Below, piece by piece: positions 43,673 through 54,447 of a stretch of DNA of 64,000 nucleotides. Source of the stretch: Rosellinia necatrix (taxonomy: Eukaryota; Ascomycota; Sordariomycetes; Xylariales; Xylariaceae); assembly GCA_021209875.1 (NCBI GenBank), contig JAGYVD010000009.1:1550001-1614000 (forward strand), written 5' to 3'. The translations under genes were made by a program, and so were the position numbers. Every line of letters starts with the position of its first letter. The first letter of the stretch is position 1. Below the pieces are notes generated by a model. It made no database searches, was not told the origin of the DNA, and saw only the letters and a list, made by a program, of their open reading frames with translations.

Positions 43673-44895
43673 TGGCCGGGAGCGCGGTCGGTTTTGGCGG
43701 CTGGTCGGCCGGTTGGTGAGAACGGTTGACTCCTGAGATGATAAGACCAGCGTGGAATTCGAAATATAGAGCGGAATATGGTTTTATATAGTATTGCGAC
43801 TGGCTTACCCTGGCAGGTCTGATATGCAAGGTCTCGGAGTTGAGGTGTAATGATATGCTATGCTCAGCCAGGATTCGGTGCCCTCAAGGTTGCGAGTCAC
43901 ATTCACATAGATTTCATGGATATAAATACTTAATCAACAAACTTGGGCGTAGAAGAGCACGAAGGCGAGCACTAAAGACGAGCTTGTGATCTGGGCGGCA
44001 GTTATATAAATCACGCTTGAGCGACGATCGAGATCTAGATTCTGACGAATATGTTACGTATTGAAGCAAGGAATAATGGTTGACGCCAAGAACTAGAATA
44101 CCAGTAAGGCGTCGGATCAGACCGCCGGACCCGACTCCTTGGGTGGGCAACGTAACGGCAACGTAACATGATAGACGACCCCGGTTAAAGATCCCACCAT
44201 ATCCGCCTCGTCCCCCTCTCCCCTACGCCAGCTCTATTTCGGGGGATAATGTACCAACATAGCTCGTCTTACTCGGCACTGCGCTTCACAGTGTTGCGAT
44301 TGCTCAAAGATTTCGGTAGTTCACGATAGTGTATACCACTCACCACCACCGTGCCCACACCCCTGACCACGCCCACGATCCTGACCCTGCATATGCAGCT
44401 TCCGGGCTGAGACTCGGATATCCCCAACAATGGCCCTGGAACGAGTAGTTGTCCGACGGCCACGGCCACCTGCTGGATGATAAAAATGGCTTGGTGCCGG
44501 CTCCTCGGAAGTAGGTAAATAGCCGTTGAGGTCTCGGATGAGACACAGTTTGGCTCTGTAAACCATTGCTTCACTCTGCCAGCTCCAACGACAAATAGTA
44601 AGTCACCATTACCCCGGGCTATGACCTATAGGGGTCTCCTAGCACCACGATAGTCTTGAGAATAGAGAAAAGAGGGAAGAGAAGGGATATGAGCCGTCAG
44701 AGTGATCTGAGCCATGGCTTTACCGATGGTAGAAGACTCGCTAACTCACATTCTCGGGTTTAGAATCCGAACAACGAACTCCTCATATACATCGTGTGGT
44801 CTCGCTATCGACACATACATCAATTACAGCAAGCCTCCGCTGCCGCTTTTGACGCAAACATCGCTTTACAACAAAATCTAGCAGCCGCCGCAATA
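43673..44895. other. Intergenic region, no supported gene
   Basis: About 1.2 kb. A minus-strand frame at about 44320-44570 ends in a Gly/Arg-rich stretch but has no recognisable motif and is not called. The last part holds the promoter of the Ayg1-like gene. Confidence 0.45.
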
Positions 44896-46403
44896 ATGAC
44901 AGCGCAGGAAATCCCCAACACCACCACCACCGCCGCCGCCGCCGAGCCACCAACCCGGCCGGCACCCGAGACCTGGCAGATGGGCACGGCGGCGTTCACG
45001 CAGCGGATGCCGCACCACGCGGGGATCAAGGCGCTGTGGGAGACGAAGTGGAAGGTCCCCTGCCAGCGGGGGGTGTACCCGTTCCACGACGGGCGGTACG
45101 AGGACTTCGCGCCCATCTTCGAGGGGCTGGCGGCGCGGGGGCCCGCCGGCGACGACGGCTACGGCGCCGCGTACACGGAGGCGTTCCTGAGCACGGCGGA
45201 GGCGCTCGAGCTCGAGGGCGACGAGGCCGCCGCCTCGGGCCAGGTCCGCGAGGCCTCCGCCCTGTACCTGCGCGCCGCCTGCGTCCTGCGCATCGCGCGG
45301 TTCCCCTACATCTCGGCGCACGTCCGCTACGACGACGACGACGGCAGCGGGTCATCGCCGTCGTCTGGATACCCGGCCGAGGTCGCCTGTCCGGCCAAGT
45401 GGCACGCCTGGACGGCGCAGAAGCGCGTCTACATGAAGGCGGCGGCGAGATGGGCGGACCCCGTGGTCGAGGTGGACATCCCGCATGTGGCGCGAGGGGG
45501 CCGCGACGGCGCGACGATCCCGGCGTACGTGCGCGTGCCGCAGACACATCTCTCCAGCGAGAGCCCCGGCGTCAGCGTCAGCGTCAGCGGCGGCGGCGGC
45601 CAGGACGGGGGCTTCCCGACGGTGCTCCTGCTGACGGGCCTGGACGGGTACCGGCCGGACAACACGGGGCGGTGCGACGAGTTCCTGGCGCGCGGGTGGG
45701 CGGCGGTGGTGGTGGAGATACCGGGGACGGCGGACTGCCCGGCGGACCCGTCCGACCCGGCGGCCGCCGACCGGCTGCTGGCCTCGGTGCTCGCCTGGGT
45801 CGCGGCCGACCGCCGCCTCGACGCGCGGCGCGTCGTCTGCTGGGGCTCAGCGCCGGCGGCTACTACGCCGCGCGCGCGGCCCACGTGCACCGCGCCCGCC
45901 TCGCCGGCGCCGTCGCCCAGGGCGCCGGCTCCCACCACTTCTTCGACCCCCGCCTGGCTCGCCGCCGCCGACGGCCACGAGTACCCCTTCCGCCTCCTCC
46001 CCGCGCTCGCCGCCAAGCACGGCTTCGCCGACGTCGACGCCTACCTCCGCCGCGCCCAGCCCACCCTGTCGCTGCTGGAGACGGGCATCCTCGACATGCC
46101 ATCCACGCGGTTGTTGTTGGTGAATGTGAGTTCAGAAGAAAGAAAAAAAAAAAAAAAAAATTCCATTCCCTCTCCCCAACCCCTTTCCCCTTCCTTTTTT
46201 TTTTTTTCATTTCGTTGAGCGTTACACAAGTTCGTAGTCCCAGGGCTTATTAAATGCTGACAACTTTTACGCTGGGGTTTTAGGGCACGATGGACGGGCT
46301 TATGCCCATCGAGGACTCGCTGCTCCTGCTCGAGCACGGGTCGCCGAAGGAGGCCAGGTTCTTCCCCGGTGCGCTGCATATGGGCTACCCCCCTGGCCAA
46401 TGA
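44896..46403 (+). CDS. Ayg1-like alpha/beta hydrolase, reading frame disturbed
   Basis: Two exons: 44896..46125, 46284..46403 (158-nt intron with a long A run and a T13 run). Strong resemblance to Ayg1/FrsA-like hydrolases: [81 protein letters not shown], then [20 protein letters not shown]. Ayg1 shortens polyketide chains for DHN-melanin. Between about 45845 and 45950 the family sequence (nucleophile elbow [20 protein letters not shown], then [10 protein letters not shown]) is only in another frame: one base is lacking at a G4 run near 45842 and one is extra at a C5 run near 45948. The open frame continues but would lack the nucleophile Ser. Either homopolymer error or true inactivation. Confidence 0.8.
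46126..46283 (+). other. Intron with long A and T runs
   Basis: Intron of the Ayg1-like gene, GTGAGT...TTTTAG. Contains an interrupted A run of about 20 and a T13 tract. Confidence 0.7.
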
Positions 46404-46675
46404 TTCCGTCTATCCCTGGATAGAGAAGATATTTGCTTCTGTAAAATAAGGGGATGTGTTTGCAACGTTGGAGGACGGGTGTTTAGCATTTCTACTGGCA
46501 TATAAGGCTGTGTAGCCCTTCTCACTTTCCCAAGTTTGAAGCTCAACGAACCCTGTATAGGTGGCGAGGATTCATACTGGTACCAAAACGTCGTGAGAAT
46601 ATAGCTCAATAGATACTTTAACCCTCCAAGCTTCCACGCTTAAATCGGCCCTTCAATTGCGACCGCCCACTTCAC

Positions 46676-47557
46676 CTACCTGCCCATCCACCCGCCATCC
46701 ACCACCAACGTATGTCCACTAACATATGCACCAGCCTTACTCGCCAGGTATATTACGCTGCCCTTGAAATCGTCCGGCGTGCCCCATCGTCCGGCCGGTA
46801 TCCGGGCGCTGATGCTGGCCAGCCGCTCCTTGTCGTTCAGCAGGGCCGTGTTCATCTCGGTGGCGATGTAGCCGGGCGCGATGGCGTTGACGGTGACGCC
46901 CTTGTCGGACCAGCCGTTGGCGAGGCTCTTGGTGAGCTGCCCGACGGCGCCCTTGCTCGCCGCGTACGCGGGCACGTTGAGGCCGCCCTGGAACGTCAGC
47001 AGCGACGCGAAGTTGATGATGCTGCCGCGCCGGCCCGTCGCCGCCGACGGCCCCAGCGCCAGCATGTGCCGGCCCGCGTCCCGGCACAGCGTGAACACGC
47101 TGTTGAGGTTCACCTGCAGCACCGCGTTGAAGTCCTCGTCCGGGAAGTCCTCGCACGCGTGCCGGATCTGGATCCCCGCGCAGTTCACCAGGATCCGAAT
47201 CTCGTGCCCGTCCGAGAGCACCCGCGGCACCAGGGATGCCACGTCCGTCGGCGACGATAGGTCGGCCGTGTACACGTGTACTTTGCGCCCGAGGGCCTCG
47301 ACCGCTTTTTGGGTTTCGGTCGTGGTTGTGTTGCGCTGTTCTATAAGCGTTAGTGAAATTGTCTCCCACACGCAAACGTAGAAGCGGTGCGCGGTAGAAA
47401 CAGAATTGAAGACGCCGAGGGGGTCAGATTGCCATACTTGAACGAGTATAATATCGGCACCTGCTTCGGCGAGCGCAATGGCGACGGATTGCCCAATCCC
47501 CCGCGTTCCGCCCGTGATGAGCGCCGTTTCGCCCTTGAGTGAGAAGAGAGCCTCCAT
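46676..47557 (-). CDS. Short-chain dehydrogenase (2-deoxy-D-gluconate 3-dehydrogenase / KduD-like)
   Basis: Two exons, complement(46676..47335, 47438..47557); 259 aa. Classical [31 protein letters not shown], catalytic Ser in [29 protein letters not shown], and a C-terminus [26 protein letters not shown] and the ALLND..R...I..RIPAGRWG pattern point to the KduD-type subgroup acting on sugar acids. The 102-nt intron (47336-47437) is a multiple of three and stop-free, so unspliced message would encode 34 extra residues inside the cofactor domain; the spliced join gives the family's ILVQRN. GC-rich, like its neighbours. Confidence 0.88.
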   Translation of the reverse strand: MEALFSLKGETALITGGTRGIGQSVAIALAEAGADIILVQVWQSDPLGVFNSVSTAHRFYVCVWETISLTLIEQRNTTTTETQKAVEALGRKVHVYTADLSSPTDVASLVPRVLSDGHEIRILVNCAGIQIRHACEDFPDEDFNAVLQVNLNSVFTLCRDAGRHMLALGPSAATGRRGSIINFASLLTFQGGLNVPAYAASKGAVGQLTKSLANGWSDKGVTVNAIAPGYIATEMNTALLNDKERLASISARIPAGRWGTPDDFKGSVIYLASKAGAYVSGHTLVVDGGWMGR

Positions 47558-49085
47558 TGTGATTTATATGCTAATCTGGTATTAAAAAGGTCTCCGTCCC
47601 CGTATAGCCGAATCAAGTTCCTCTAGCCTCTAAATTGTTCCAATTCAATATATAGTAGTTAAATCAAAACATTGTTCACACAGACCTTGACCCCAACTTC
47701 TTCAGGCACCCTCATCATTGAGCCGTGGGTCCTGGGTCCTCCCGGCCCACTATCATCAATGGGGACCATTATAGGACAAAATCGGCGATGTATAAATACA
47801 GTTGTAAGGGTCCCAAGCGCTGTCTCATATTTCCACTAAGCCTAAGAGCAAACTATCTGGAGTTCGCTTTTCTGCCTTTCCCCCTAGATCGGAGCAGCCA
47901 TTCTCCAATCAACTAACGAGCCGTTTGAGAAAATGTTTCAAACATGCTAGGTCCTGGAAAGAAAAATAACTTGTAAAGCAGGCAAGCGGCGATAATGTTT
48001 TGCAAACTCAAGAACTAGATTCACTTGGCTCATGATGAACGCATTCAGTACCCAATGTTTTCATCAACGTAATTTCGGTCTACGCAACTCTACTTTCAAG
48101 CCGTTGCCAAGTTCAGAATTGTCAAGGCAGTCTAGAGCGCAGTAACGCGTTTATCATGTGATGTAAATCAGTAAAACTTCAACAACTTCATATAGTTATT
48201 TCCTTAATGGTTATAAATAGAAGATTTCTGAACCTAGGTTCGTATGACGAAATAGAGCATACCTACTGGTCGCGAAACCGCAGTCCTCGATAACACCGTT
48301 CCCTAACCTAAATTGTCTAGGTAAAAGATGTAAACAACTTTCAATAACCAATTTGGATTGGGTTTGTAATTCGCCGACGCAACCTGACATCCGATAGTAC
48401 CTCATATAAACTACTACCACTAATTAAACACAAGTGTCTTTGCCCGGGAATATTCTTATTTTGATTCTTATTTCAGTCACCCTCCCCCCATCTCTCGCAC
48501 GTCTGACCCCCACGATAAACCGGGAATTCGGAGAAGCGCGGGGTATGACAGTTGGGGTACAAACACCCCTCCATCTAGACCCGCAAATATTGACCCCCCT
48601 CCACCAAGAAGGGCAAATTCCACCGAGTCTAGCGAAAGTCCCCGCAGTCACCATTCGCGATTCAATACCCCCGCGACTTCTAAGACGCAAGCCTTAAAAA
48701 ATGGCGACATGCATGTGAGCCATCTTACTAGTTAGCAAATGACAAGTAGCTGTACCAGGAATACCTTTATCTCTATTGGCCTGGACACAAGAATCCGAAA
48801 TTCGGGGTCCGGTTGCCCTGGGGTTGTCTTAGTATATACCGACCTCATTAGCTAGGCGATATGAATTACGAAATGGAGAAAACCTCGATGATTTGTTTAC
48901 TTCCGTGATCGCTCTAAGATTTCGCAGCATCATTTCAAATAGATTAATCCCACGTGCGGTTGCATTGTCGGATCTTTCTTATTTATAAACCGGCATACCC
49001 GCAAGTGAAGAATCAGGGCGCAGCCCCTACCCTATACTCCTCCTCCCCCTCCTCCTCCCCAAAGCGTCAGTCAAAAACGCCCACC
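47558..49085. promoter_or_regulatory. Divergent intergenic region, SDR / polyol dehydrogenase
   Basis: About 1.5 kb. No supportable gene. A C-rich stretch at 48475-48680 carries a short open frame without motifs. Presumed to contain both promoters; the last 60 bp before 49086 are pyrimidine-rich. Confidence 0.45.
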
Positions 49086-50467
49086 ATGAGTAGCACACAA
49101 GTCGAAGCCTCCGTGCTCTACGGAGCAAAAGACCTGCGCATTGTACGTCCGCCCACTTCCCCCTCCCCAAACCCCCTAGTCCAACTTATACTCACCTTCC
49201 CCCGCGCGCGCGCACACACACACACACACACAGGAACACCGCACGCTCCCGCCGCCCTCCGACACCGAGGTACAAGTAGCGATCACGACGACGGGGCTCT
49301 GCGGGTCGGACCTGCACTACTACAATCACTTCCGCAACGGCAACATCCTGGTGCGGGAGCCGCTGACGCTGGGCCACGAGTCGGCGGGGGTGGTGACGGC
49401 GGTCGGCGCGTCCGTGACGACGCTGGCGCCCGGGGACCGGGTGGCGCTGGAGGTCGGGCTGCCGTGCGGGGCGTGCGAGCTGTGCGGCGCGGGCCGGTAC
49501 AACATCTGCCGGGCGATGAGCTTCCGGAGCTCGGCGAAGAGCGTGCCGCACGCGCAGGGGACGCTGCAGGCGCGCCTCAACCACCCGGCGCGCTACTGCC
49601 ACCGGCTGCCGGCCGCGCTGAGCCTCGAGCACGGCGCGCTCGTCGAGCCGCTGTCGGTCGCCATGCACGCGGGCGCGCGCGCCGGCGGCCCGGCGTCCCT
49701 CGGGGCGCGACGGTCCTGGTCCTCGGCGCCGGCGCCGTCGGCCTGCTGTGCGCCGCCGTCGCCAAGGTCGCCGGCGCCGCCGCCGTGCTGATCGCCGACA
49801 TCCTGCCCGGCCGCACCGAGTTCGCCGTCCGCCACGGCTTCGCCGACGCCGCTTTCGCCGTCCCCGCCGCCCGCCCCCAGTCCATCGAGGAGAAGCTCGC
49901 GTACGCCCAGGACATCGCGGAGAAGATCAAGGCAGTCGGGCTCGGGGGCGGGAAGGTCGTCGGCGAGGTCGACGTCACGTTCGAGTGCACGGGTGTCGAG
50001 TCCTGCATGCATACTGCCATCTATGTGAGTCCTCTTACCCCATCTTTTTTTTTTTTTTAAACCCCCCGCCTCTTCCTCCCGAGGGAGCTCGATCATGTTT
50101 CTTTCCCCTAGCGCATGGGGGTTGGCAATGGAGCGCTGACGCGGCCTAGTCTACGAAACCTGGGGGCAAGGTTATGATCATCGGCATGGGCACGCCGATC
50201 CAGACCATTCCCATCTCCGCCGCATCGCTGAAGGAGGTGGATCTCGTCGGCGTCTTCCGGTACGCCAACACCTATCCGGCGGCTATCGAGCTGTTGTCAG
50301 GCAAGAATGAGCGCCTGCCCGACATTAGCAAACTTGTGACGCAACGGTTTAGCGGCTTGGGCAATATTCCCGCTGCTTTTGATATGGCTGGGAAGGTCAA
50401 GGACGAAGATGGGAATCTGGTATTAAAGGTCATGGTCACTACAAGCGGTGAAGAGGTAAGCTCATAG
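49086..50467 (+). CDS. Zinc-dependent polyol (sorbitol/xylitol-type) dehydrogenase, one frame break
   Basis: Three exons: 49086..49142, 49234..50024, 50150..50467; about 388 aa. Medium-chain zinc alcohol dehydrogenase: catalytic zinc Cys in GLCGSDLHYYN (C42) and GHESAGV (H67, E68); all four structural-zinc cysteines in GLPCGACELCGAGRYNIC (97, 100, 103, 111); EPLSVAMHAGARAG; Rossmann VLVLGAGAVGLLCAA; C-terminal VDLVGVFRYANTYP. The family oxidises sorbitol, xylitol or arabinitol with NAD+. Exon 2 changes frame at a G4 run near 49708; one more G restores the expected sequence, and its length (791 nt) then becomes a multiple of three. The first intron ends in (CG)n(CA)n right at the acceptor. The stop at 50467 could instead follow one more splice. 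Confidence 0.85.
49143..49233 (+). other. Intron with (CG)n(CA)n at the 3' splice site
   Basis: First intron of the polyol dehydrogenase. About 30 bp of alternating purine-pyrimidine (CGCGCG then CACACA) forms its 3' end, and the acceptor CAG is the last unit of the CA array. Confidence 0.8.
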
Positions 50468-50888
50468 TCAAATGACTGAATCGTTCTCCTGTAGACCCGT
50501 TGCAATCGAGACCCCAGAGCCAGCACACTGTGGACCTCAAGCGGTTAGTTACATGTTGCTGAAAGGGAAGGAATGGCCTTTGTGCGACTAAACTCTGCAG
50601 CGCCCTCCCGTACTAATTGAATTCAAATACGTAGAAAGCGCGGTTATAAATAGGTTGGTTGGTCACGCACACGTTCTTGCCCCCAAGGCTGGCATATTGT
50701 AGAATTACCATTTATCAAACCTGATAGCCACTTTGTCATTCGAATCCGCCACTGCTCAAGGTTTCCTTCCCAGGGGCCAAAATCTCCCGAAGCCTTCTGT
50801 CCCTCTGTCCCACACCATCCATTCCCGCCATTCTGAGCCGTGCTTGCGTGTTCGGAATAGCTTATTGTATTAACGCGTTAAGCACATA
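50468..50888. other. Convergent intergenic region, nothing seen
   Basis: About 420 bp between the 3' ends of the polyol dehydrogenase and the NACHT relic. Confidence 0.5.
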
Positions 50889-53718
50889 TCACTTATGTTT
50901 CCCCATCCGCATTGTCCGCACCCAACCAGCCACTTTCCTCAGTCGCCTCTGAGTCGTTGCAAGGAGCACCGTCCTCCTGGGGGTAGGTAGTGCTGGGAGG
51001 CCCGATGTCTCCCTTGTAGTCTCCGAAGAAGCACCAAAATCGGGTAGTGCCGAATGGTTCGACGTTTTACTTCCCGTCTCTGATGGGACAATAGATTGAG
51101 GTGCTATCGCAATACTTGATGCCTTGCTTGCTGTCTGGAGAGGAGCGTAAGGTCCCTTATCGCTTATGCGTCGGTAAACGCCATGAGTGCATTCGGTTCT
51201 GCACCTGCCAATAGCAAATATCCCATTATCGAAACTAGCCATCATCCAGAGAAACCATTCCCACAAGGTTGCGCCATTATGTAGCACATTAGGGTTGCAT
51301 CCTTCCTCGAGCAGGACCCTCACGGTCGTAGGGAAAAGGTCCAACCTGCCCGTTGTGTGGAAATATTTATTAGCGGGTATCAGAGCGTATCCCAAGAGGG
51401 GAAATCCTGCCTTATTCAAGACGCCCTTCCCGCTTCGGAGTATTTCGCTTCGAATATAATAGTCCAGCCCATATTTGACCGCGACAGTCATTAAGGAACC
51501 ATGCTCTACATCTTGTAAAGGCCACAACGCTTTATTGCACCTAAGGTCCGTCATCAGTAAGATATGCCAGCACCAAATCGACCAGTGGGAATCGAGATTT
51601 GGAAGAGCCCGCCTTTGAAAGATACCGTCGTTCGTAGCAAAGAGGTGCAATAGTGGCACCATACCTTGCATGGCCGAATCTAGTTCATGAACAAGACTGG
51701 AGTGTGATTCCCTTATCTCTAGCTCTGCGAACCTCGCCCGCTCCCACGCGATTGAAGACAAACCGGGACATAACAACCAGGTCGTACTAGTAAAGCGACA
51801 GGTTTTGGTAATTAGAATAGCGCTTCGGAGAAAACTCAAAGCAACACTGAAAGAGGAACTTAAATATTGTCCGAGAAATTCATCCCAAATATCGCTGCGG
51901 AAGAGAAAACCGGAAACAGATCGATGAAGAAACCTGGCCGTCATTCCACGCTCCAGTGTTGACACATCGTAAACAAGTGAGTTGGGGTAGTAAGTCTTCC
52001 AACCGGTTTGACTATCGATAACCGTCGTAGGTACAGTTTCGATAAGTCCTAAGCACCTACTTTAAACCGAGCCTCAATTTCCTGTACGCGTTCTCGAACC
52101 TCATCATCGTTAATGGGTTTGACTCGCGTCGTACGAACCGTCTCGTCGTTGGAATTTTCTGCGAACCACAAGTCTAGAAGAGTCAACTGTTTGCCATCTG
52201 CTTGCATATGCAATACAGAATAGAACAGGCGGGCAGTTTCTGATTTGTACTCTGTGTCGACCTTACTGAGTATCATTTTATATAGATCATGCAGATCAGA
52301 TGGGGTACCGCGCAGCCTGCTCCTCAAGCCGCTGATGCTGTCGCCATTTGTAAGCCCCAAAACGAGAGATTCGGTCACCAAGCGGACCCAAAGGAAGACC
52401 CCGAGAGAGGATTCCACAATTGATTGCGGCAACTGATCTGTCTCTATTGGGCCCTTTTTGGCCAAGTGCTTCATTCTAGTGTCGTTCATAAGCTTCTCGC
52501 TCGCATATCGGCGAATGTCTTCTTGTGTAAGGTCATGCGTCCTTAGAAATGGCCGGGTCGAATTCGTCTAGTCCATCGATAGAAAGAAAGAAACATAGGT
52601 TTGGATTGTGAAGTATCAAGTTCTTGGGTGCTCTTTTTGCCTCCGGAAGAGACGGGTCCTCAAGCCTCCTTTTCTCGCAAGCAGCTAAAAACCTGTCACG
52701 AAAAGCAACAGGAATAAGGTCACGCCTCCGGTCAAGAACCGAATGCAGTATGGACCGGACGAGGCCAATTTCTGATTTTTGGTATTCACTACCATTATAG
52801 TAGAAATAATAGGACACCTGAGCCAATTCTCTTTCGCCGGCCCATTGCTGGAGGAAAATATGAGTGTTCGGGCTTTGGTTAATGAACTTCATCAATGTGC
52901 TCTTTCCGCAGCCTAGTTCGCCAGTGATCCAGAAAGTTGATGTGTCTGCTTTAAGGAAGTCCACAAAACTATCCCAAGGTTTTCCCGTAGCCTTGGGGCC
53001 TTCGAAAATCCATCTAAATGTATTGGCGTAAGCTTCAGAAATGGTTTCTTCGCGGTCTTGAATAGTTGGGTACCACAGAGAACCAAGAACAACTTGTTCA
53101 GCGGCCGCGCAAGATTCCTCGTCCCCCGGGCTCGTTACCACCCACGACGGGGGGAATGGGCTTGGGGATCTGGATATTGAGATTGCGTTGATGGCATCCA
53201 GAAGTCGATTTCCTTGCTCAACAAGTTCTTTATGGCGTCCTCGACTGATCTCATCGGCATCATTTAGCGCCTCAAGCATACGTTTGGTATCCTCTTTCGA
53301 CGCAGCTTGGTGTTTTTTGCAACCTCCTCTAGCTTTGCGAGCATATGAGAATTATCCACATCCTGAGATTCGCTCACCCTAGTCCGTAAACCGACGAGCA
53401 TTCTGAACTGGATGGCTTCTTTGATACTGCCCAGACGTTTCTCAGTCTCCTTTATTTCGGCATCTTTCCACATGCCCAATGCCGCAGCTTTGATGGTTTT
53501 CCAATTGCTCTTGTCATCAGTGGCGATCTTTTTTGAGCTTCTGCGCCAGCTCACAGCCAATTGTGGCCGCGCGAAGCGACAAATCTTTCAATTCCTGTCA
53601 CGAGGTTGTGGTTGGTTGCGCCTTGCCTGCGGATTTGATTGCTGGAGAACACAATAAGTGTGAGGACAGTTCCTGCAAGCGTGATCGCTAGCCCGGCAGC
53701 GTTTATCTCTTGCAATGC
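50889..53718 (-). pseudogene. NACHT/STAND-type P-loop NTPase relic
   Basis: Read from 53718 down: a hydrophobic start (INAAGLAITLAGTVLTLIVF), a helical N-terminal region, then a NACHT-type core with Walker A WITGELGCGKSTLMKFI and Walker B FFLSIDGLDEFD. HDLTQEDIRRYASEKLM, GVFLWVRLVTESLVLGL and MTARFLHRSVSGFLF follow, and a C-terminal part without recognised repeats ends at 50889. These are the blocks of fungal NLR-like proteins linked to non-self recognition. Breaks: one-base frame changes at A6 runs near 53530 and 53315, another near 52055. An internal deletion next to DEFDP (about 52555) removes the roughly 60 residues usually found between Walker B and the HDLT block. The deletion makes this a pseudogene regardless of sequencing quality. 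Confidence 0.72.
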
Positions 53719-54447
53719 CTGTAGTAAAACTAAGGTTAATGGTCTAATTTAATTAATAGGCGGAGTACACGGAATGATATAAGGGCGAACAGCTGCTGAG
53801 GCTGGGAACTTGGGGAGAGAAGATGTAGAGATGGCGCTCCGTACCTCCTGTAGGTAGATACTGATCCAAGTGCTTAGGCAATGAAGCCGCCCTAGCCAGT
53901 ATTTGGCCAATTAAATGGAATGGGAGACCGCATGCATACACAGTACGACGGACCGAATGCAGGACTCGAAGACTTAATTGCTGCGCGGGTGGGAATAGCA
54001 GATTGATGTCATCTACTTGTACACTACTTAGCATAATGCCTCGTTGTCGTGTTGGTGATGCACTGTGCTCTCTCTTGCTGCAGTGTCACCCGAGCATCTA
54101 GGTAGCTTGGTGCCTAATGCACCCTAAACTAAGCTTACAATAGGTAGAGTAGGGTCTGAAATACAACGGCGCAACCACGGGGTTGGGGGCGGGGTGACAT
54201 CCTGCAAGTTATCCAATGGGCACAGGGCAAAGCGCGAACAAATTGATATCAAGAACCAACATCATTAGAGGCATGTTGGGCGGGTCCAACAACACGCAGC
54301 GGCCATAACGAACAGGACGGGGCCGTGGTTTGCAGCGATCTACTCTACAAGCAAGTTCACGTTTCCCTCGTCTATCCGTCTAGCCTTCTCCGTCCCACAC
54401 TCGATACCCGAAGGATACTGGACTTGACGCTCCCCCTCCCGTCCCCT
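53719..54447. other. Intergenic region, nothing seen
   Basis: About 730 bp between the N-terminal end of the NACHT relic and the 3' end of the aldo-keto reductase. No supportable gene. Confidence 0.45.

Noticed and set aside
44269..44574. Minus-strand frames with a Gly/Arg-rich end upstream of the Ayg1-like gene
   Set aside because: Three overlapping frames of equal quality and no conserved domain; more likely non-coding.
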